64,000 nucleotides of DNA from an uncultured bacterium (lineage in GTDB: Bacteria; Verrucomicrobiota; Lentisphaeria; Victivallales; UBA1829): contig CADCMR010000010.1 in assembly GCA_902802585.1 (NCBI GenBank), positions 23,281-87,280 of the forward strand, written 5' to 3'. A model generated the notes under the pieces. It saw nothing but the letters and a program-made list of their open reading frames with translations. It searched no databases and was not told where the DNA came from. The number at the start of each line of letters is the position of its first letter. Position 1 is the stretch's first letter. Made by a program: the position numbers and the translations under genes. This document shows positions 35,933-45,360 of this stretch, one piece after another.

Positions 35933-38716
35933 TCAGGACTCCTGTTTCTTCAGGCAGAGCACGCCGAGGCCGATAATGATCGGGACCGTGATCACCAGGA
36001 TCATGACTTCATGGTGCAGATCCGCGAAGCCGAGCGCCTTGTTGAAGACGCCGCGGCTAATCAGAAGCATGTGCGTGGTGGGGTAGATCTTGCCGATCAG
36101 AAGCGCGGCGCCCTTCTGCGTTTCGACCGGGTTGGTCAGGCCGCAAAGCTGGACCGCGGGAAGCATCGTGCCGAGCATGGTCAGGAAGATCACGGCGATC
36201 TGGCTGCGCGTCACGGAGGACGCCAGCAGGCCGAAGCCCGTGGAGACCACGCAGTAAATGAGCAGCGAGACGATCAGCGTAAGGAAGCTGCCCTTGATCG
36301 GGACATCGAAGATGGTAACTGCCATCACGATCAGCAGGAACGCGCTGACCATGGAGAAGATCAGGTACGGGAACTGCTTGCCGAGCAGGAACTCCATCCG
36401 GGTAAGCGGCGTCACGTACAGGTTGGTAATGGAGCCCATCTCCTTCTCGCGGACGACGGACAGCGCCGCCAGGATGGCGGGAATCATCATCAGCAGGATC
36501 GGGATGGTCGCGGGGACCATGGCGGGCAGGCTCGCCACATCCGGATTGTACCGGTAACGCGTCTGGACGGAAATCTTGTTCATGCCCGAACCGTTGGGCG
36601 AACGTTGCGCGAGGGTGTTCAGCCAGTCGCTGTGAACCATCGACACATAGCCGTTGATGGTTGACGCACGGGTCGGGCTTGCGCCGTCGATCCAGAAGGC
36701 GACCTCGGGCGAATTGCCGTCATCGACGTCCTTGCCGAACTTGGGCGGAAACTCGACCACGACGCTGAGTTCGCCGTTCGCCATGCGCCTGTCGAGGTCC
36801 GCATGGTCTTTCACTTTCGCATGCTGGTCGAAGTACCGCGACCCGGAGAGATTCAGCCCGTAGTTCGTGCTTTTTTCGGACTGGTCGTTGTCGAGGACCG
36901 CATACGACAGGTCCTCCACGTCCATGTTGATGCCGTACCCGATGACGACCATCAGGATCAGCGCGCCGAAGAGCGCGAGCGTGGCGCGGATCGGGTCGCG
37001 CATGAGTTCGAGCTGTTCGCGCCAGTAGCAGGTGTACCAGCGCTGGAAACTGAACTTGGAGCTGAGCCAGCCGAGGAAGCCGTCCTTCTTCGGGGCCTCC
37101 TCTTCGGCGGGCGCGTCGTTCTGGATGCAGGACTCCGTGGCGGCCTTGTTGGATTCCGGATCGGCGTCCTCCAGGCAGCCGATGAACGCCTCTTCGAGCG
37201 TGGCGGCGTTGCGCTGCTCCACGATGTTCGCCGGCGTGTCGCAGACGAGGGAACGGCCGCAGTGCATCAGGGAGATGCGATCGCAGCGCGCGGCCTCGTT
37301 CATGAAGTGGGTCGTGATGAAGATCGTGACCTTGTCTTTCCTCGACAGCTCGATGATGAGCTCCCAGAAGAGGTCGCGGGCGACGGGGTCGACGCCGGAG
37401 GTCGGTTCGTCCAGGATCACGATCTGAGGATTGTGGATGACCGCGGCGGCGAGCGAGAGGCGCTGCTTCAGGCCGAGTGGGAGGTCTTTCGGAAGCGTTT
37501 CCTCAATCTCCTTCAGCTGGAACCGTTCGAGCAGGGCGTCGACGCGTCCGGGTATCTCGTCTTCGGGGATCTGGTACAGGTGGGCATAGAGCACGAGGTT
37601 CTGGCGCACGGTCAGGTCGCCGTAGAGCGAGAAGAGCTGCGTCATGTAGCCGAGCTTCTTACGGATTTCGAGCGAGCCGCCGTTGATGGGGCTGCCGAAG
37701 AGCTTCGCGACGCCCTCGGTGGCGGGCAGAAGTCCGGTCAGCATGCGCATGGTGGTGGTCTTGCCGCAGCCGTTGGAGCCGAGGAAGCCGAAGATTTCGC
37801 CCTTGCGGATGCGGAAACTGACGTGGTCGACGGCGGTGAACGTGCCGAAGCGTTTGGTCAGGCCCTCGGCCTCGATGGAGTAGCCGTCGCCCTCGCTGAC
37901 TTCGAGCGGAGGCACGACCAGCTCCTTGTGGCCGGAACGCTGTTCTTCCGGCAGCAGCTCGATGAACGCGGCGTCGAGGTTGTCCTTGCCGGTCTTCGTC
38001 ATCAGCTCGGCGGGCGTGCCGGTGTCGAGGATCTTGCCGTCGTTCATGGCGATCAGCCAGTCGAACCGCTGCGCCTCGTCCATGTACGCGGTCGCCACGA
38101 TCACGCTCATGTTTTCCTGCGCTTCGCGGATGGAGTCGACCAGGTCCCAGAACTGGCGGCGTGCGAGCGGGTCGACGCCGGTGGTCGGTTCGTCGAGCAC
38201 GAGCAGGTCGGGGTCGTGGATCAGCGAGCAGCAGAGTCCGAGCTTTTGCTTCATGCCGCCGGAGAGCTTGCCCGCCGGACGGTTGAGGAAGGGATAGAGG
38301 CCGGTGCTTTTGGTCAGGCGGTCGATCCTGCGGCGGCGTTCGGCGGCGTTGTGGCCGAAAAGACGCGCGAAGAACTGGAGGTTTTCCTCGACCGTGAGCG
38401 TGAAATACAGGTTTTTGCCGAGGCCCTGCGGCATGTACGCGATCTTCGGGCAGACCTTGTTCCGGTGGGCCTTGTCGCGCATGTCGCCGCCCAGGACGCG
38501 CAGATCGCCTTCCTGCATGGCGTGCGACCCGGTCACGAGGGACAGCAGCGTTGATTTGCCCACGCCGTCGGGGCCGATCATGCCGATCAGCTTGCGCGCG
38601 GGGATATCGAGCGTGACATGGTCCAGCGCCAGGGTCTTGCCGTATTTCAGGGCCAGGTTCCGAAAACTGACGACCGGTTCGATGTTCACGCCCTCATGGG
38701 AGGGTGAATTGCTCAT
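35933..38716 (-). CDS. RbbA-like fused ABC transporter (two ATPase domains plus ABC-2 permease)
   Basis: A 927-residue fusion. The first ATPase has GPDGVGKST, signature LSGGMKQKL and Walker B LLVLDEPTTGVDP. The second has GSNGCGKTT, a divergent signature LPLGLKQRLS and Walker B IVILDEPTSGVDP. The C-terminal 380 residues form an ABC-2 permease half with REKEMGSITNLYVTPLTRMEF. This is the arrangement of E. coli RbbA/YhiH. The ATG overlaps the upstream hlyD-like stop by ATGA, which indicates translational coupling. With the YhhJ-like partner it would make a complete exporter. Confidence 0.92.
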   Translation of the reverse strand: MSNSPSHEGVNIEPVVSFRNLALKYGKTLALDHVTLDIPARKLIGMIGPDGVGKSTLLSLVTGSHAMQEGDLRVLGGDMRDKAHRNKVCPKIAYMPQGLGKNLYFTLTVEENLQFFARLFGHNAAERRRRIDRLTKSTGLYPFLNRPAGKLSGGMKQKLGLCCSLIHDPDLLVLDEPTTGVDPLARRQFWDLVDSIREAQENMSVIVATAYMDEAQRFDWLIAMNDGKILDTGTPAELMTKTGKDNLDAAFIELLPEEQRSGHKELVVPPLEVSEGDGYSIEAEGLTKRFGTFTAVDHVSFRIRKGEIFGFLGSNGCGKTTTMRMLTGLLPATEGVAKLFGSPINGGSLEIRKKLGYMTQLFSLYGDLTVRQNLVLYAHLYQIPEDEIPGRVDALLERFQLKEIEETLPKDLPLGLKQRLSLAAAVIHNPQIVILDEPTSGVDPVARDLFWELIIELSRKDKVTIFITTHFMNEAARCDRISLMHCGRSLVCDTPANIVEQRNAATLEEAFIGCLEDADPESNKAATESCIQNDAPAEEEAPKKDGFLGWLSSKFSFQRWYTCYWREQLELMRDPIRATLALFGALILMVVIGYGINMDVEDLSYAVLDNDQSEKSTNYGLNLSGSRYFDQHAKVKDHADLDRRMANGELSVVVEFPPKFGKDVDDGNSPEVAFWIDGASPTRASTINGYVSMVHSDWLNTLAQRSPNGSGMNKISVQTRYRYNPDVASLPAMVPATIPILLMMIPAILAALSVVREKEMGSITNLYVTPLTRMEFLLGKQFPYLIFSMVSAFLLIVMAVTIFDVPIKGSFLTLIVSLLIYCVVSTGFGLLASSVTRSQIAVIFLTMLGTMLPAVQLCGLTNPVETQKGAALLIGKIYPTTHMLLISRGVFNKALGFADLHHEVMILVITVPIIIGLGVLCLKKQES

Positions 38717-39912
38717 TTCGCGGCAGTTCCGTTCGTTTCGGCGAGTTTGTCAGCGGGTTTTTCAGCGGCGTTGGAGACGCGTTCGGGGATGGGGTTGCCC
38801 TTCTCTTTCGGCGTTTTGAGGAATTCCGGCCAGGGCTCCTGGTCGTCGAGGCGGACCCAGGCGACGCCCGGGATACCGGTCTTGACGTATTCGACGTACT
38901 GTTTGAGGAGGGCGGGATCGATCTTCGCCTTCACGCGGAACATGAGTTTCTCGCGTTCCACGCGGGTCTCGACGGACTTCGGCGTGAACTGCGCCACGCT
39001 GGCGACGTAGGAGATGGAGGCGGGGATCGCGACGTCGTCCATGGCGTCGACCACGATGCGGGCGTCCGCGCCGAGGGCGATCTTACCGGCGACCTCTTCG
39101 GGGACGAAGAAGGTCAGGTAGACGTCAGTGAGGTCGACCAGGTTCAGCACGCGGCCGCCGGAGCTGAGGACTTCGCCGACTTCGGCGATGCGGTACTGGA
39201 TACGGCCGTCGAGCGGCGCGGTGAGCGTGCTGTCGTCGATGTCGGCCTGGATGCGGTCCGCATCGGCTTTCGCCGCGGTGATGGCGGCTTCGGCCTTGAC
39301 GATGGCGGCCTTGTCGGAAACGATCGTGGCCTGGACGCTCTTGATGCTGGCCTCGACGCTCTGGATGTCGGCCTTGGCGGAGTCGACATCCGCCGCCGCG
39401 GACTGGTACAGCGCCTCGTCGTTTTCGAACGTCTGCTGGGAAGTCGCATCCCTTTCCACAAGCTGCTTCGAACGTTCGTAACGGCTCTTCGCGTTGTTGT
39501 ACGTGCTGGTCTTCGCGGCGAGCGCGGACTTCGCGGAAGCGAGCGAGGCGTTCGCGGCTGCGAGCGAGGCTTCCTCGACCTGGAGCTGCGCCTTGGCCTG
39601 TTCGAGCTCGGCTTCCTTCACCTTGATCTGCGCATTGGCCTGTTCAAGTTCGGCCGTAAGCGTGTTGATCTGCATCTGGACGAGCGTCTGGCCGCCCTTC
39701 ACGTAGTCGCCTTCGTCGACCAGAAGCTGTTCGATCTTGCCCGCAAGCTTGGCGGCGATATTGATCTCGGTCGCTTCGAGACGACCGTTGCCGGAGGCGA
39801 ACGCGGGATTCCTGTAGATTGCCTCTTCGCGGTAGGATTTGATGAGGTACCAGGTCATGCCGATGGCGGCGATAACGAGGAGCGAGATGATGATTTTTTT
39901 CATGTTGAACAT
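38713..39912 (-). CDS. HlyD/EmrA-type membrane fusion protein (YhiI-like)
   Basis: A 399-residue periplasmic adaptor with one N-terminal membrane anchor (about 5-22), a biotinyl-lipoyl domain split around a long alpha-hairpin (about 70-215, rich in Ala/Glu/Gln heptads) and a beta-barrel domain. I chose the ATG at 39912, with an AAAGGA site upstream; a second ATG three codons on is possible. It links the RbbA-YhhJ exporter to an outer-membrane channel not present in the window. The first gene of the operon, with its own promoter. Confidence 0.9.
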   Translation of the reverse strand: MFNMKKIIISLLVIAAIGMTWYLIKSYREEAIYRNPAFASGNGRLEATEINIAAKLAGKIEQLLVDEGDYVKGGQTLVQMQINTLTAELEQANAQIKVKEAELEQAKAQLQVEEASLAAANASLASAKSALAAKTSTYNNAKSRYERSKQLVERDATSQQTFENDEALYQSAAADVDSAKADIQSVEASIKSVQATIVSDKAAIVKAEAAITAAKADADRIQADIDDSTLTAPLDGRIQYRIAEVGEVLSSGGRVLNLVDLTDVYLTFFVPEEVAGKIALGADARIVVDAMDDVAIPASISYVASVAQFTPKSVETRVEREKLMFRVKAKIDPALLKQYVEYVKTGIPGVAWVRLDDQEPWPEFLKTPKEKGNPIPERVSNAAEKPADKLAETNGTAAK

Positions 39913-39976
39913 GGTTTGGGGGATCCTTTCCCGTTTGTTCAGTTGTTCTTTGATTAGATTGCAAAAATCATCAAAT

Positions 39977-40005
39977 AATATACATCCGAAATGCCTTCTT
40001 TTCAA
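39977..40005 (-). promoter_or_regulatory. sigma70-type promoter of the HlyD-RbbA-YhhJ operon
   Basis: On the minus strand TTGAAA (40005-40000), 17 bp, TATATT (39982-39977), about 65 bp before the start. Confidence 0.65.
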
Positions 40006-40143
40006 GTCGACTTCGCGCGTTTTTCAAAACACTATAAAGGAAAAACGGCGAACACAGGAGCGAAGAAGGCATGAGGAGTCCCCCTTTTCTTCCGGGGACA
40101 AAAACAGACTGTAGCGGGCGGTCAGTTTCAGGCGCACAGCCGG

Positions 40144-41361
40144 TCAGTGACCGGGAGAGGAAGGCGCAATGGGGACGTACCCGGTTTCCTCCACGAGCTT
40201 CTGACCTTCCGGCGAAAGCATGAAATCAACAATCTTCCGCACGTTTTCGGGACGCGGACGCGCCGTGACCATGTACACCGTCACGACCAGGGGATAGGAG
40301 CCGTCGCGGATGTTCTCGACGGTCGGCGCGACGCCGTCGACGGAGAGCAGCCTGATCTGGTTGTTCCGCAGCATCTCCGTGGAATAGTAGCGGAACGAAA
40401 ACCCGAGGGCTGCGCGGAAGTTCCGGTAATTCGCCGTGTCGTTGATGATGTCGCCCATGCCGCCGATCCGGTCCTCCTTCAAGGGCGGCATGATCGGCGT
40501 GTCGCCCATGAGCTTCTGAAGCGTCGTCTGGCTGCCGCTGCCCTCGTTGCGCTGGAACGGGATGATCTTCGTACTCTGCGGCGCGCCGACTTCCTTCCAG
40601 TCCGTGATCTTCCCGTTGTAAATTCCCCTGATCTGCTCCGTCGTCAGGTTGCCGACCGGATTGTCCGCGTTGACGAAAAAGACGAAGGCGTCCATGCAGA
40701 ACGGCGTCAGCTCGTATTTCACCCCGGCGGCGGTCGCCTCTTCAGTTTGTTTTTTCGACGGCGCCAGCGCGAAAATCAGGTCGCGTTCCCCGTTCAGCAG
40801 TTCCTTGTAGATGACGTCCGACCCGTCCCTAGAGACATACTCATACATGTGATAATCCTGAAAAAGGCTTGCCGGGTACATCTCCTGGACCATGGCGGCG
40901 TAAATCGGATAAAGCGCATACGCGCCGTTCAGTCGCGGGAATCCCTCGGCGGTATTCATCGCGTATTCCTCTGGGATCCGCACCTTCACGAGCTTGTTCC
41001 CCTCCAGAAACGGCCTGTAGTCATGCCAGTTCACTTTCTGCGTCATCACCGGATAACGGTCGACCGTCCACCAGAAATATGCGCGGAACATGCAGAAACT
41101 CGCGATGCAGACGAGCACGATGCAGCCGGAAATCCATTTGACAAGCTTTGCACGAAACGTGCATCCGCCAAGATAAATGAGCAGGCTCGGGATCAGCACG
41201 TTCCAGACTGGAAGATAAACATCTCTGCGAGGGGACGAAAGAGAGATGAAGAAACCGCCCAGCGCCCAAACGACAAAAAGCACGGGCGCAACGGCGCACC
41301 CCAGCACCAGCTTATTGGTCACAGGGGTGCTCCAATGAGGTTTTTCCGCGTTGTCCGGCAT
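40144..41361 (-). CDS. membrane-anchored PstS-like substrate-binding protein
   Basis: A 405-residue protein with three predicted transmembrane helices (about 18-42, 52-70 and 76-98) followed by a PBP-like domain of the phosphate-binding family. Typical segments are GSDVIYKELLNGERDLIFA, NADNPVGNLTTEQIRGIYNGK, PFQRNEGSGSQTTL and SPEGQKLVEETGYVP. Three helices would place the binding domain outside. No pstC, pstA, pstB or phoU gene is nearby, so it may be a sensor or an orphan binding protein. The GSGSQT loop fits oxyanion binding; the ligand is not proven. Confidence 0.82.
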   Translation of the reverse strand: MPDNAEKPHWSTPVTNKLVLGCAVAPVLFVVWALGGFFISLSSPRRDVYLPVWNVLIPSLLIYLGGCTFRAKLVKWISGCIVLVCIASFCMFRAYFWWTVDRYPVMTQKVNWHDYRPFLEGNKLVKVRIPEEYAMNTAEGFPRLNGAYALYPIYAAMVQEMYPASLFQDYHMYEYVSRDGSDVIYKELLNGERDLIFALAPSKKQTEEATAAGVKYELTPFCMDAFVFFVNADNPVGNLTTEQIRGIYNGKITDWKEVGAPQSTKIIPFQRNEGSGSQTTLQKLMGDTPIMPPLKEDRIGGMGDIINDTANYRNFRAALGFSFRYYSTEMLRNNQIRLLSVDGVAPTVENIRDGSYPLVVTVYMVTARPRPENVRKIVDFMLSPEGQKLVEETGYVPIAPSSPGH

Positions 41362-41402
41362 GATCGTCTCCTTCGATTATTGATTGTTTTCCAATACGCA
41401 CA

Positions 41403-41430
41403 AATATATCATGGTCTTTCCGTTTTGCAA
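41403..41430 (-). promoter_or_regulatory. sigma70-type promoter for the PstS-like gene
   Basis: On the minus strand TTGCAA (41430-41425), 16 bp, TATATT (41408-41403), about 42 bp before the start. Confidence 0.6.
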
Positions 41431-41472
41431 GCGTGAGATAAAAAACCTGTGGCTTGTCGATCTCCGCTCCGG

Positions 41473-42183
41473 TCAGTATCCGAGGCGACGCAACGATTCC
41501 TGCGCGAGCGGGTTCCCCAGAGCGGCGGCGCGGCGGAACCACCTGACCGACATCTCCTCGTCCTTCGGTACGCCCTTCCCCAGCATATAGCACACGCCGA
41601 CCTTGGTCATGCCGTTCGTATCGTCCTGGTCTGCGGCATTGCGGAACCACTTGAGCGCCTCCGCATCGTCCATCGGCACGCCCTCCCCCGAGAAATAGCA
41701 GGAGCCGAGGTTGCACATGCCTTCGGTACAGCCCAGTTCGGCGGATTTGCGGAACCATTTGACCGCCTCCGCCTTGTCCTGTTTCACGCCCTTCCCCTCC
41801 GAATAGCACATGCCGAGGTCGCACAGCGCGACCGGGTCGTTCTGTTCGGCGGATTTGCAAATCCAAAAGAAGCCTTCCACCTCATCCGTCTTCACGCCGT
41901 CCCCGAACAGCAGGCACATGCCAAGTTCGCGTTGCGCCTGGGCATGTCCGCGCGCGGCGGCGCGGCGGTAATAACCGATGCCTTTCGCCTTGTCCTGAGT
42001 CGTGCCGACCCCCGTCATATACCGATAGCCGCGCATGAAACACACTCCGGCGACCACTTCATTGGCTTGCGAAAGAAACAGAAGAAATGATCCGGCGGTT
42101 ATGCCGATCAGGACGAGCGCCGATACCGCCGCGATTCCGATGATCCACGTCCGTTTGCGCCGGGTCCGTTTTTCCTGTTCCAT
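41473..42183 (-). CDS. Sel1-repeat (TPR-like) membrane-anchored protein
   Basis: A 236-residue protein with a basic N-terminus (EQEKRTRRKR), one transmembrane helix (about 12-34) and five to six Sel1-like repeats of about 36 residues (for example LGMCYSEGKGVKQDKAEAVKWFRKSA). Sel1 repeats form alpha/alpha solenoids that bind proteins. I chose the ATG at 42183 because a GGAGG site lies 6 bases upstream; the ATG at 42210 lacks one. A strong promoter lies at 42241-42269, beside a 33-bp repeat array. Confidence 0.88.
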   Translation of the reverse strand: MEQEKRTRRKRTWIIGIAAVSALVLIGITAGSFLLFLSQANEVVAGVCFMRGYRYMTGVGTTQDKAKGIGYYRRAAARGHAQAQRELGMCLLFGDGVKTDEVEGFFWICKSAEQNDPVALCDLGMCYSEGKGVKQDKAEAVKWFRKSAELGCTEGMCNLGSCYFSGEGVPMDDAEALKWFRNAADQDDTNGMTKVGVCYMLGKGVPKDEEMSVRWFRRAAALGNPLAQESLRRLGY

Positions 42184-42240
42184 TGTGAGCCTCCGCGGGT
42201 TGTGCTGCATTCAGTACGTCTAACATTATTTTGTTTTAGC

Positions 42241-42269
42241 ACTATAGCACAGTTTCTTTTTATTGTCAA
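42241..42269 (-). promoter_or_regulatory. strong sigma70-type promoter for the Sel1-repeat gene
   Basis: On the minus strand TTGACA (42269-42264), 17 bp, TATAGT (42246-42241): a perfect -35 and a near-consensus -10. Confidence 0.75.
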
Positions 42270-42283
42270 GCAGATACAGCGCA

Positions 42284-42366
42284 TTTTGGAACATTTTTCC
42301 ATTGTTTTTACCCTAGTTTTGGAACATTTTTCCATTGTTTTTACCCTGGTTTTGGAACATTTTTCC
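42284..42366. repeat. 33-bp tandem repeat array, 2.5 copies, with internal dyad
   Basis: Copies start at 42284, 42317 and 42350 (the last is partial). Each begins TTTTGGAACATTTTTCC, whose core GGAAC-N3-TTTCC-like arms form an imperfect dyad, and the full copies continue with ATTGTTTTTACCCT. The array lies 15 bp upstream of the Sel1 gene -35 box and between it and the alpha-galactosidase promoter, where an operator would be expected. Confidence 0.85.
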
Positions 42367-42487
42367 GGAAGGGGCACCGTTCTTTTTCGCGGTTCGGGCG
42401 CCCGCCGCTGGATTCTGTACTACGTTAATTTCACGTTACGGGCGGTGTTTTTCCTTTCTTTTCTACAAGAAACCTCGTGTCCCGTGC

Positions 42488-42515
42488 TTGTTTTTTTCGT
42501 AACGTATGATATATT
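42488..42515 (+). promoter_or_regulatory. candidate promoter for the alpha-galactosidase gene
   Basis: TTGTTT (42488-42493), 16 bp, TATATT (42510-42515), 85 bp before the start. Confidence 0.5.
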
Positions 42516-42599
42516 TCTACCAAATATTGCCTAAATGAATTGCGCCGCGACCTGAACTCACGGCGTGCACCATCCCCTCAAAACATAAGGAATACGACC

Positions 42600-45290
42600 A
42601 TGACACGCATGAAACGCCTCATCCCCGCGCTTCTCTGTGCCTCGCTCTCCATCGGTTCGCTCCGCGCCGCGGAATGGACCGCGGACCAACTGAGACTCTC
42701 GGCTCCGTACCTGCAGCTCGGCTACTTCGACCAGGGACGCCACAACGCCTCCGTCGAGGGCCGTCCGATCAGCATCGGCGGCGTCAGCTACACGGCAAAC
42801 TCCGTCGGCATCCACGCCGAAGGCGAGTTCATCCTGAAGCTCGACGGCAAGGCTGTTCGCGCGACCGGCGCGGTCGGCATCGACGACGACACGGACGGGC
42901 GCGGCAGCGTCAATTTCCAGTGGTACGACGCCTCCGGCAGCAACCAGAAGCTGCTTTGGGAATCCAAGGAAATGAAAGGCGGCGACAAGGCAAAAGAATT
43001 CTCCATCAACCTCAACGGCATTACGCGGCTGCGTTTCGTGGCCGCCCAGGGAGCCGATATGGACTATGACCACGCAGACCTCGTGAACTTCAAGATCGAA
43101 TACAACGGAGCAGCGCCCGAGCAGCAGTCTCTCGGCGGCGCGGCGGGCGCGTTTGAAACCAACCGCCTGACCTGGAACCTCACCGGCAACGTCGGCGCCG
43201 AGCTCCGCCAGGGCGTCTTTGGCGCGGCGAAACAGCCCGCAACGCCCAATATGGGCCAGGGGCGTCCCGGCCAGGGCGGACGTCCCGGCGGATTCGGCGG
43301 CGGTCGCGGCGGATTCGGCGGCGGCACGCAGAGCGCCATTGCGGCGTGGCCGCGCCTTCCCTCCGCGCTTCTTGAGCCCTCAATCTACATCATCCAGGAA
43401 GACGGCACGCACAACCTCGAGCTCCGCATTGCGAGAAAGTCGATCCGCCAGCTCGACGACGAGCGCACGGAAGCGGCGTTCGAGCTGAAGGATCCGCTGT
43501 ACCCTGTCACGGTCACACTGATCGCCACCGCGTTCAAGACCGCCGATGTCTTCACTTCGCAGATTGTCGTCCGCAACAACGGCGAAAAGAACATCACGCT
43601 GCTCAACCGCGACGCCGCGTTCGTCAACCTGCCGTTCACCAACGACACCTACCTCACCAGCTTCTACGGCGACTGGGGCCGCGAAATGACCGAGATCCAC
43701 GAGGATAAGGTCGGTCGCGGCATCGTGAAGCACGTGAACAACGGCGGTTCCCGCGTCGCCGTCCCGGACTATCCGGGCTGCTACATCTCTTTCGACGGCA
43801 AGCTCCAGGAGGAGAAGGGCCGCGTCTTCGCCGCCGCCATCGCGTGGAGCGGCAGCTGGGAGTATAAACTCTCCACCACGCAGAACAACGCCGTCTTCTT
43901 CTCCGCCGGCGTCCCCGGCACCCCGACCATCCTGAAGCCCGGCGAGACCTACAACTCCCCGAAGATCGTCATGACGTTCTCTAACGAGGGCGCCGGCCAG
44001 GCTTCCCGCAACCTCCACAACTACGGACGCATGTACGGCGTGTACAACGGCGACAAGCAGCGCCCGCTCGTGCTCAACAGCTGGGAAGGCACGTACATGA
44101 ACTTCAACGAAGCCAAGCTCGACACCTACATCCCCGACGCAGCCAAGCTCGGCGTCGAATACTTCGTGCTTGACGACGGCTGGTTCGGCAACAAGTACCC
44201 GCGCAACAACGACACGCAGGGACTCGGCGACTGGATGGTCAACAAGGCGAAGCTCCCGCATGGCATTGAGCACCTCTGCGACCTGTGCGAACAGAACGGC
44301 ATCAAGTTCGGCATCTGGGTCGAGCCTGAAATGATCTGCCCGAAGAGCGAACTCTTCGATGCGCATCCCGAGTACGCCACCGAGCTGAAGGGCCGCGGCG
44401 TCCAGCTCATCCGCAACCAGCGCATCCTCGACCTCGCCAACCCCGTCGTCGAAGAATACGTCTACAAATGCGTCGCGGACATCCTGAGGGAACATCCGCG
44501 CGTCGCCTACATCAAGTGGGACCACAACGCCACGCTCGCCTCCAATCCCGGCAGCCACGTCGACCTCGACAACCAGGGCGCGTTCTCCGACAAGTTCACC
44601 GAAGCCTACTACCGCATCATGGCGCGCCTCCGCAAGGAGTTCCCGAACGTGATCTTCCAGGCGTGCGGCTCCGGCGGCATGCGCGGCGACATCGGCGCGT
44701 TGCAGTACAGCGAGGAAATCTGGGGCAGCGACCAGACCAACGGCGTCAACCGCATCTCCATCCAGTGGGGCTGGAGCCACTTCCTCCCGGTCAAGGCGGT
44801 CGCCGCCCACGTCGGTTGCCTCGGCGAGGGCGACTACAAGTTCCGCACCGACGTCGCCATGACCGCGCGCCTCGGCGTCGAGCTCGATCCGGCGTCCCAG
44901 GGCGCCCGCAGGCTCGACAACCCCGAGAACATCGCGAAGGGCATCGCCGTCTACAAGCAGCTCCGCCCGCTCCTCCACAGCGCAGACCTTTACCGCGGCC
45001 GCAGCCCAATGGATTCCCAAACCACCGAACTCACGTTCGTCTCCCAGGACAAGACCCAGGCCGTCTTCTTCGGATTCAAGCGCAACCGCGGCGCGAGGAC
45101 CGAGACCATCAAGGCTTCCGGTCTCGATCCGAACGCAAAGTACAAGCTCACCGAAATGAACCCCGACACCGAGCCGCGCATCGCCGCCGGACAGACCCTC
45201 ACGGGCGCCCAACTTATGCAGAACGGCGTCGAAGTCAAGTTCCCGGATAAAATCTCCAGCGTGAACATCAAGCTTGACAAAGTCCAGTGA
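42600..45290 (+). CDS. exported GH36 alpha-galactosidase with N-terminal NPCBM domain
   Basis: An 896-residue enzyme that removes alpha-galactosyl residues from oligosaccharides. A signal peptide (about 1-23, ending LRAAE) is followed by an NPCBM-type carbohydrate-binding domain (about 25-165) and then the GH36 core. The nucleophile aspartate is in YIKWDHN and the acid/base aspartate in WGSDQTNG; LDDGWFG and WVEPEM are also typical. A glycine/arginine-rich stretch (GQGGRPGGFGGGRGGFGGG) at about 220-245 interrupts the N-terminal beta domain and is unusual. I placed the start at 42600 because the signal peptide and an AAGGAA site fit there. A strong terminator follows. Confidence 0.93.
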   Translation: MTRMKRLIPALLCASLSIGSLRAAEWTADQLRLSAPYLQLGYFDQGRHNASVEGRPISIGGVSYTANSVGIHAEGEFILKLDGKAVRATGAVGIDDDTDGRGSVNFQWYDASGSNQKLLWESKEMKGGDKAKEFSINLNGITRLRFVAAQGADMDYDHADLVNFKIEYNGAAPEQQSLGGAAGAFETNRLTWNLTGNVGAELRQGVFGAAKQPATPNMGQGRPGQGGRPGGFGGGRGGFGGGTQSAIAAWPRLPSALLEPSIYIIQEDGTHNLELRIARKSIRQLDDERTEAAFELKDPLYPVTVTLIATAFKTADVFTSQIVVRNNGEKNITLLNRDAAFVNLPFTNDTYLTSFYGDWGREMTEIHEDKVGRGIVKHVNNGGSRVAVPDYPGCYISFDGKLQEEKGRVFAAAIAWSGSWEYKLSTTQNNAVFFSAGVPGTPTILKPGETYNSPKIVMTFSNEGAGQASRNLHNYGRMYGVYNGDKQRPLVLNSWEGTYMNFNEAKLDTYIPDAAKLGVEYFVLDDGWFGNKYPRNNDTQGLGDWMVNKAKLPHGIEHLCDLCEQNGIKFGIWVEPEMICPKSELFDAHPEYATELKGRGVQLIRNQRILDLANPVVEEYVYKCVADILREHPRVAYIKWDHNATLASNPGSHVDLDNQGAFSDKFTEAYYRIMARLRKEFPNVIFQACGSGGMRGDIGALQYSEEIWGSDQTNGVNRISIQWGWSHFLPVKAVAAHVGCLGEGDYKFRTDVAMTARLGVELDPASQGARRLDNPENIAKGIAVYKQLRPLLHSADLYRGRSPMDSQTTELTFVSQDKTQAVFFGFKRNRGARTETIKASGLDPNAKYKLTEMNPDTEPRIAAGQTLTGAQLMQNGVEVKFPDKISSVNIKLDKVQ

Positions 45291-45324
45291 GCTGAATCCA
45301 GCTGATAAACCTCAGCAAAGCAGC

Positions 45325-45360
45325 GCGGACGCCGGACCACAAACCGGCGTCCGCTTTTTT
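45325..45360 (+). terminator. rho-independent terminator after the alpha-galactosidase
   Basis: An 11-bp perfect stem, GCGGACGCCGG (45325-45335) with CCGGCGTCCGC (45344-45354), then six T residues. Confidence 0.92.

Noticed and set aside
34200..39912. A complete type I secretion system for the RTX proteins, given RTX gene plus HlyD plus ABC transporter
   Set aside because: The ABC genes are ABC-2/RbbA-YhhJ type, not the HlyB type used for RTX export, and they are convergent with the RTX gene. The HlyD-like protein belongs to that exporter.
42300..42366. CRISPR array or plasmid-type origin iterons
   Set aside because: Only 2.5 copies with contiguous repetition, no spacers, no cas or rep gene nearby; an operator array fits better.
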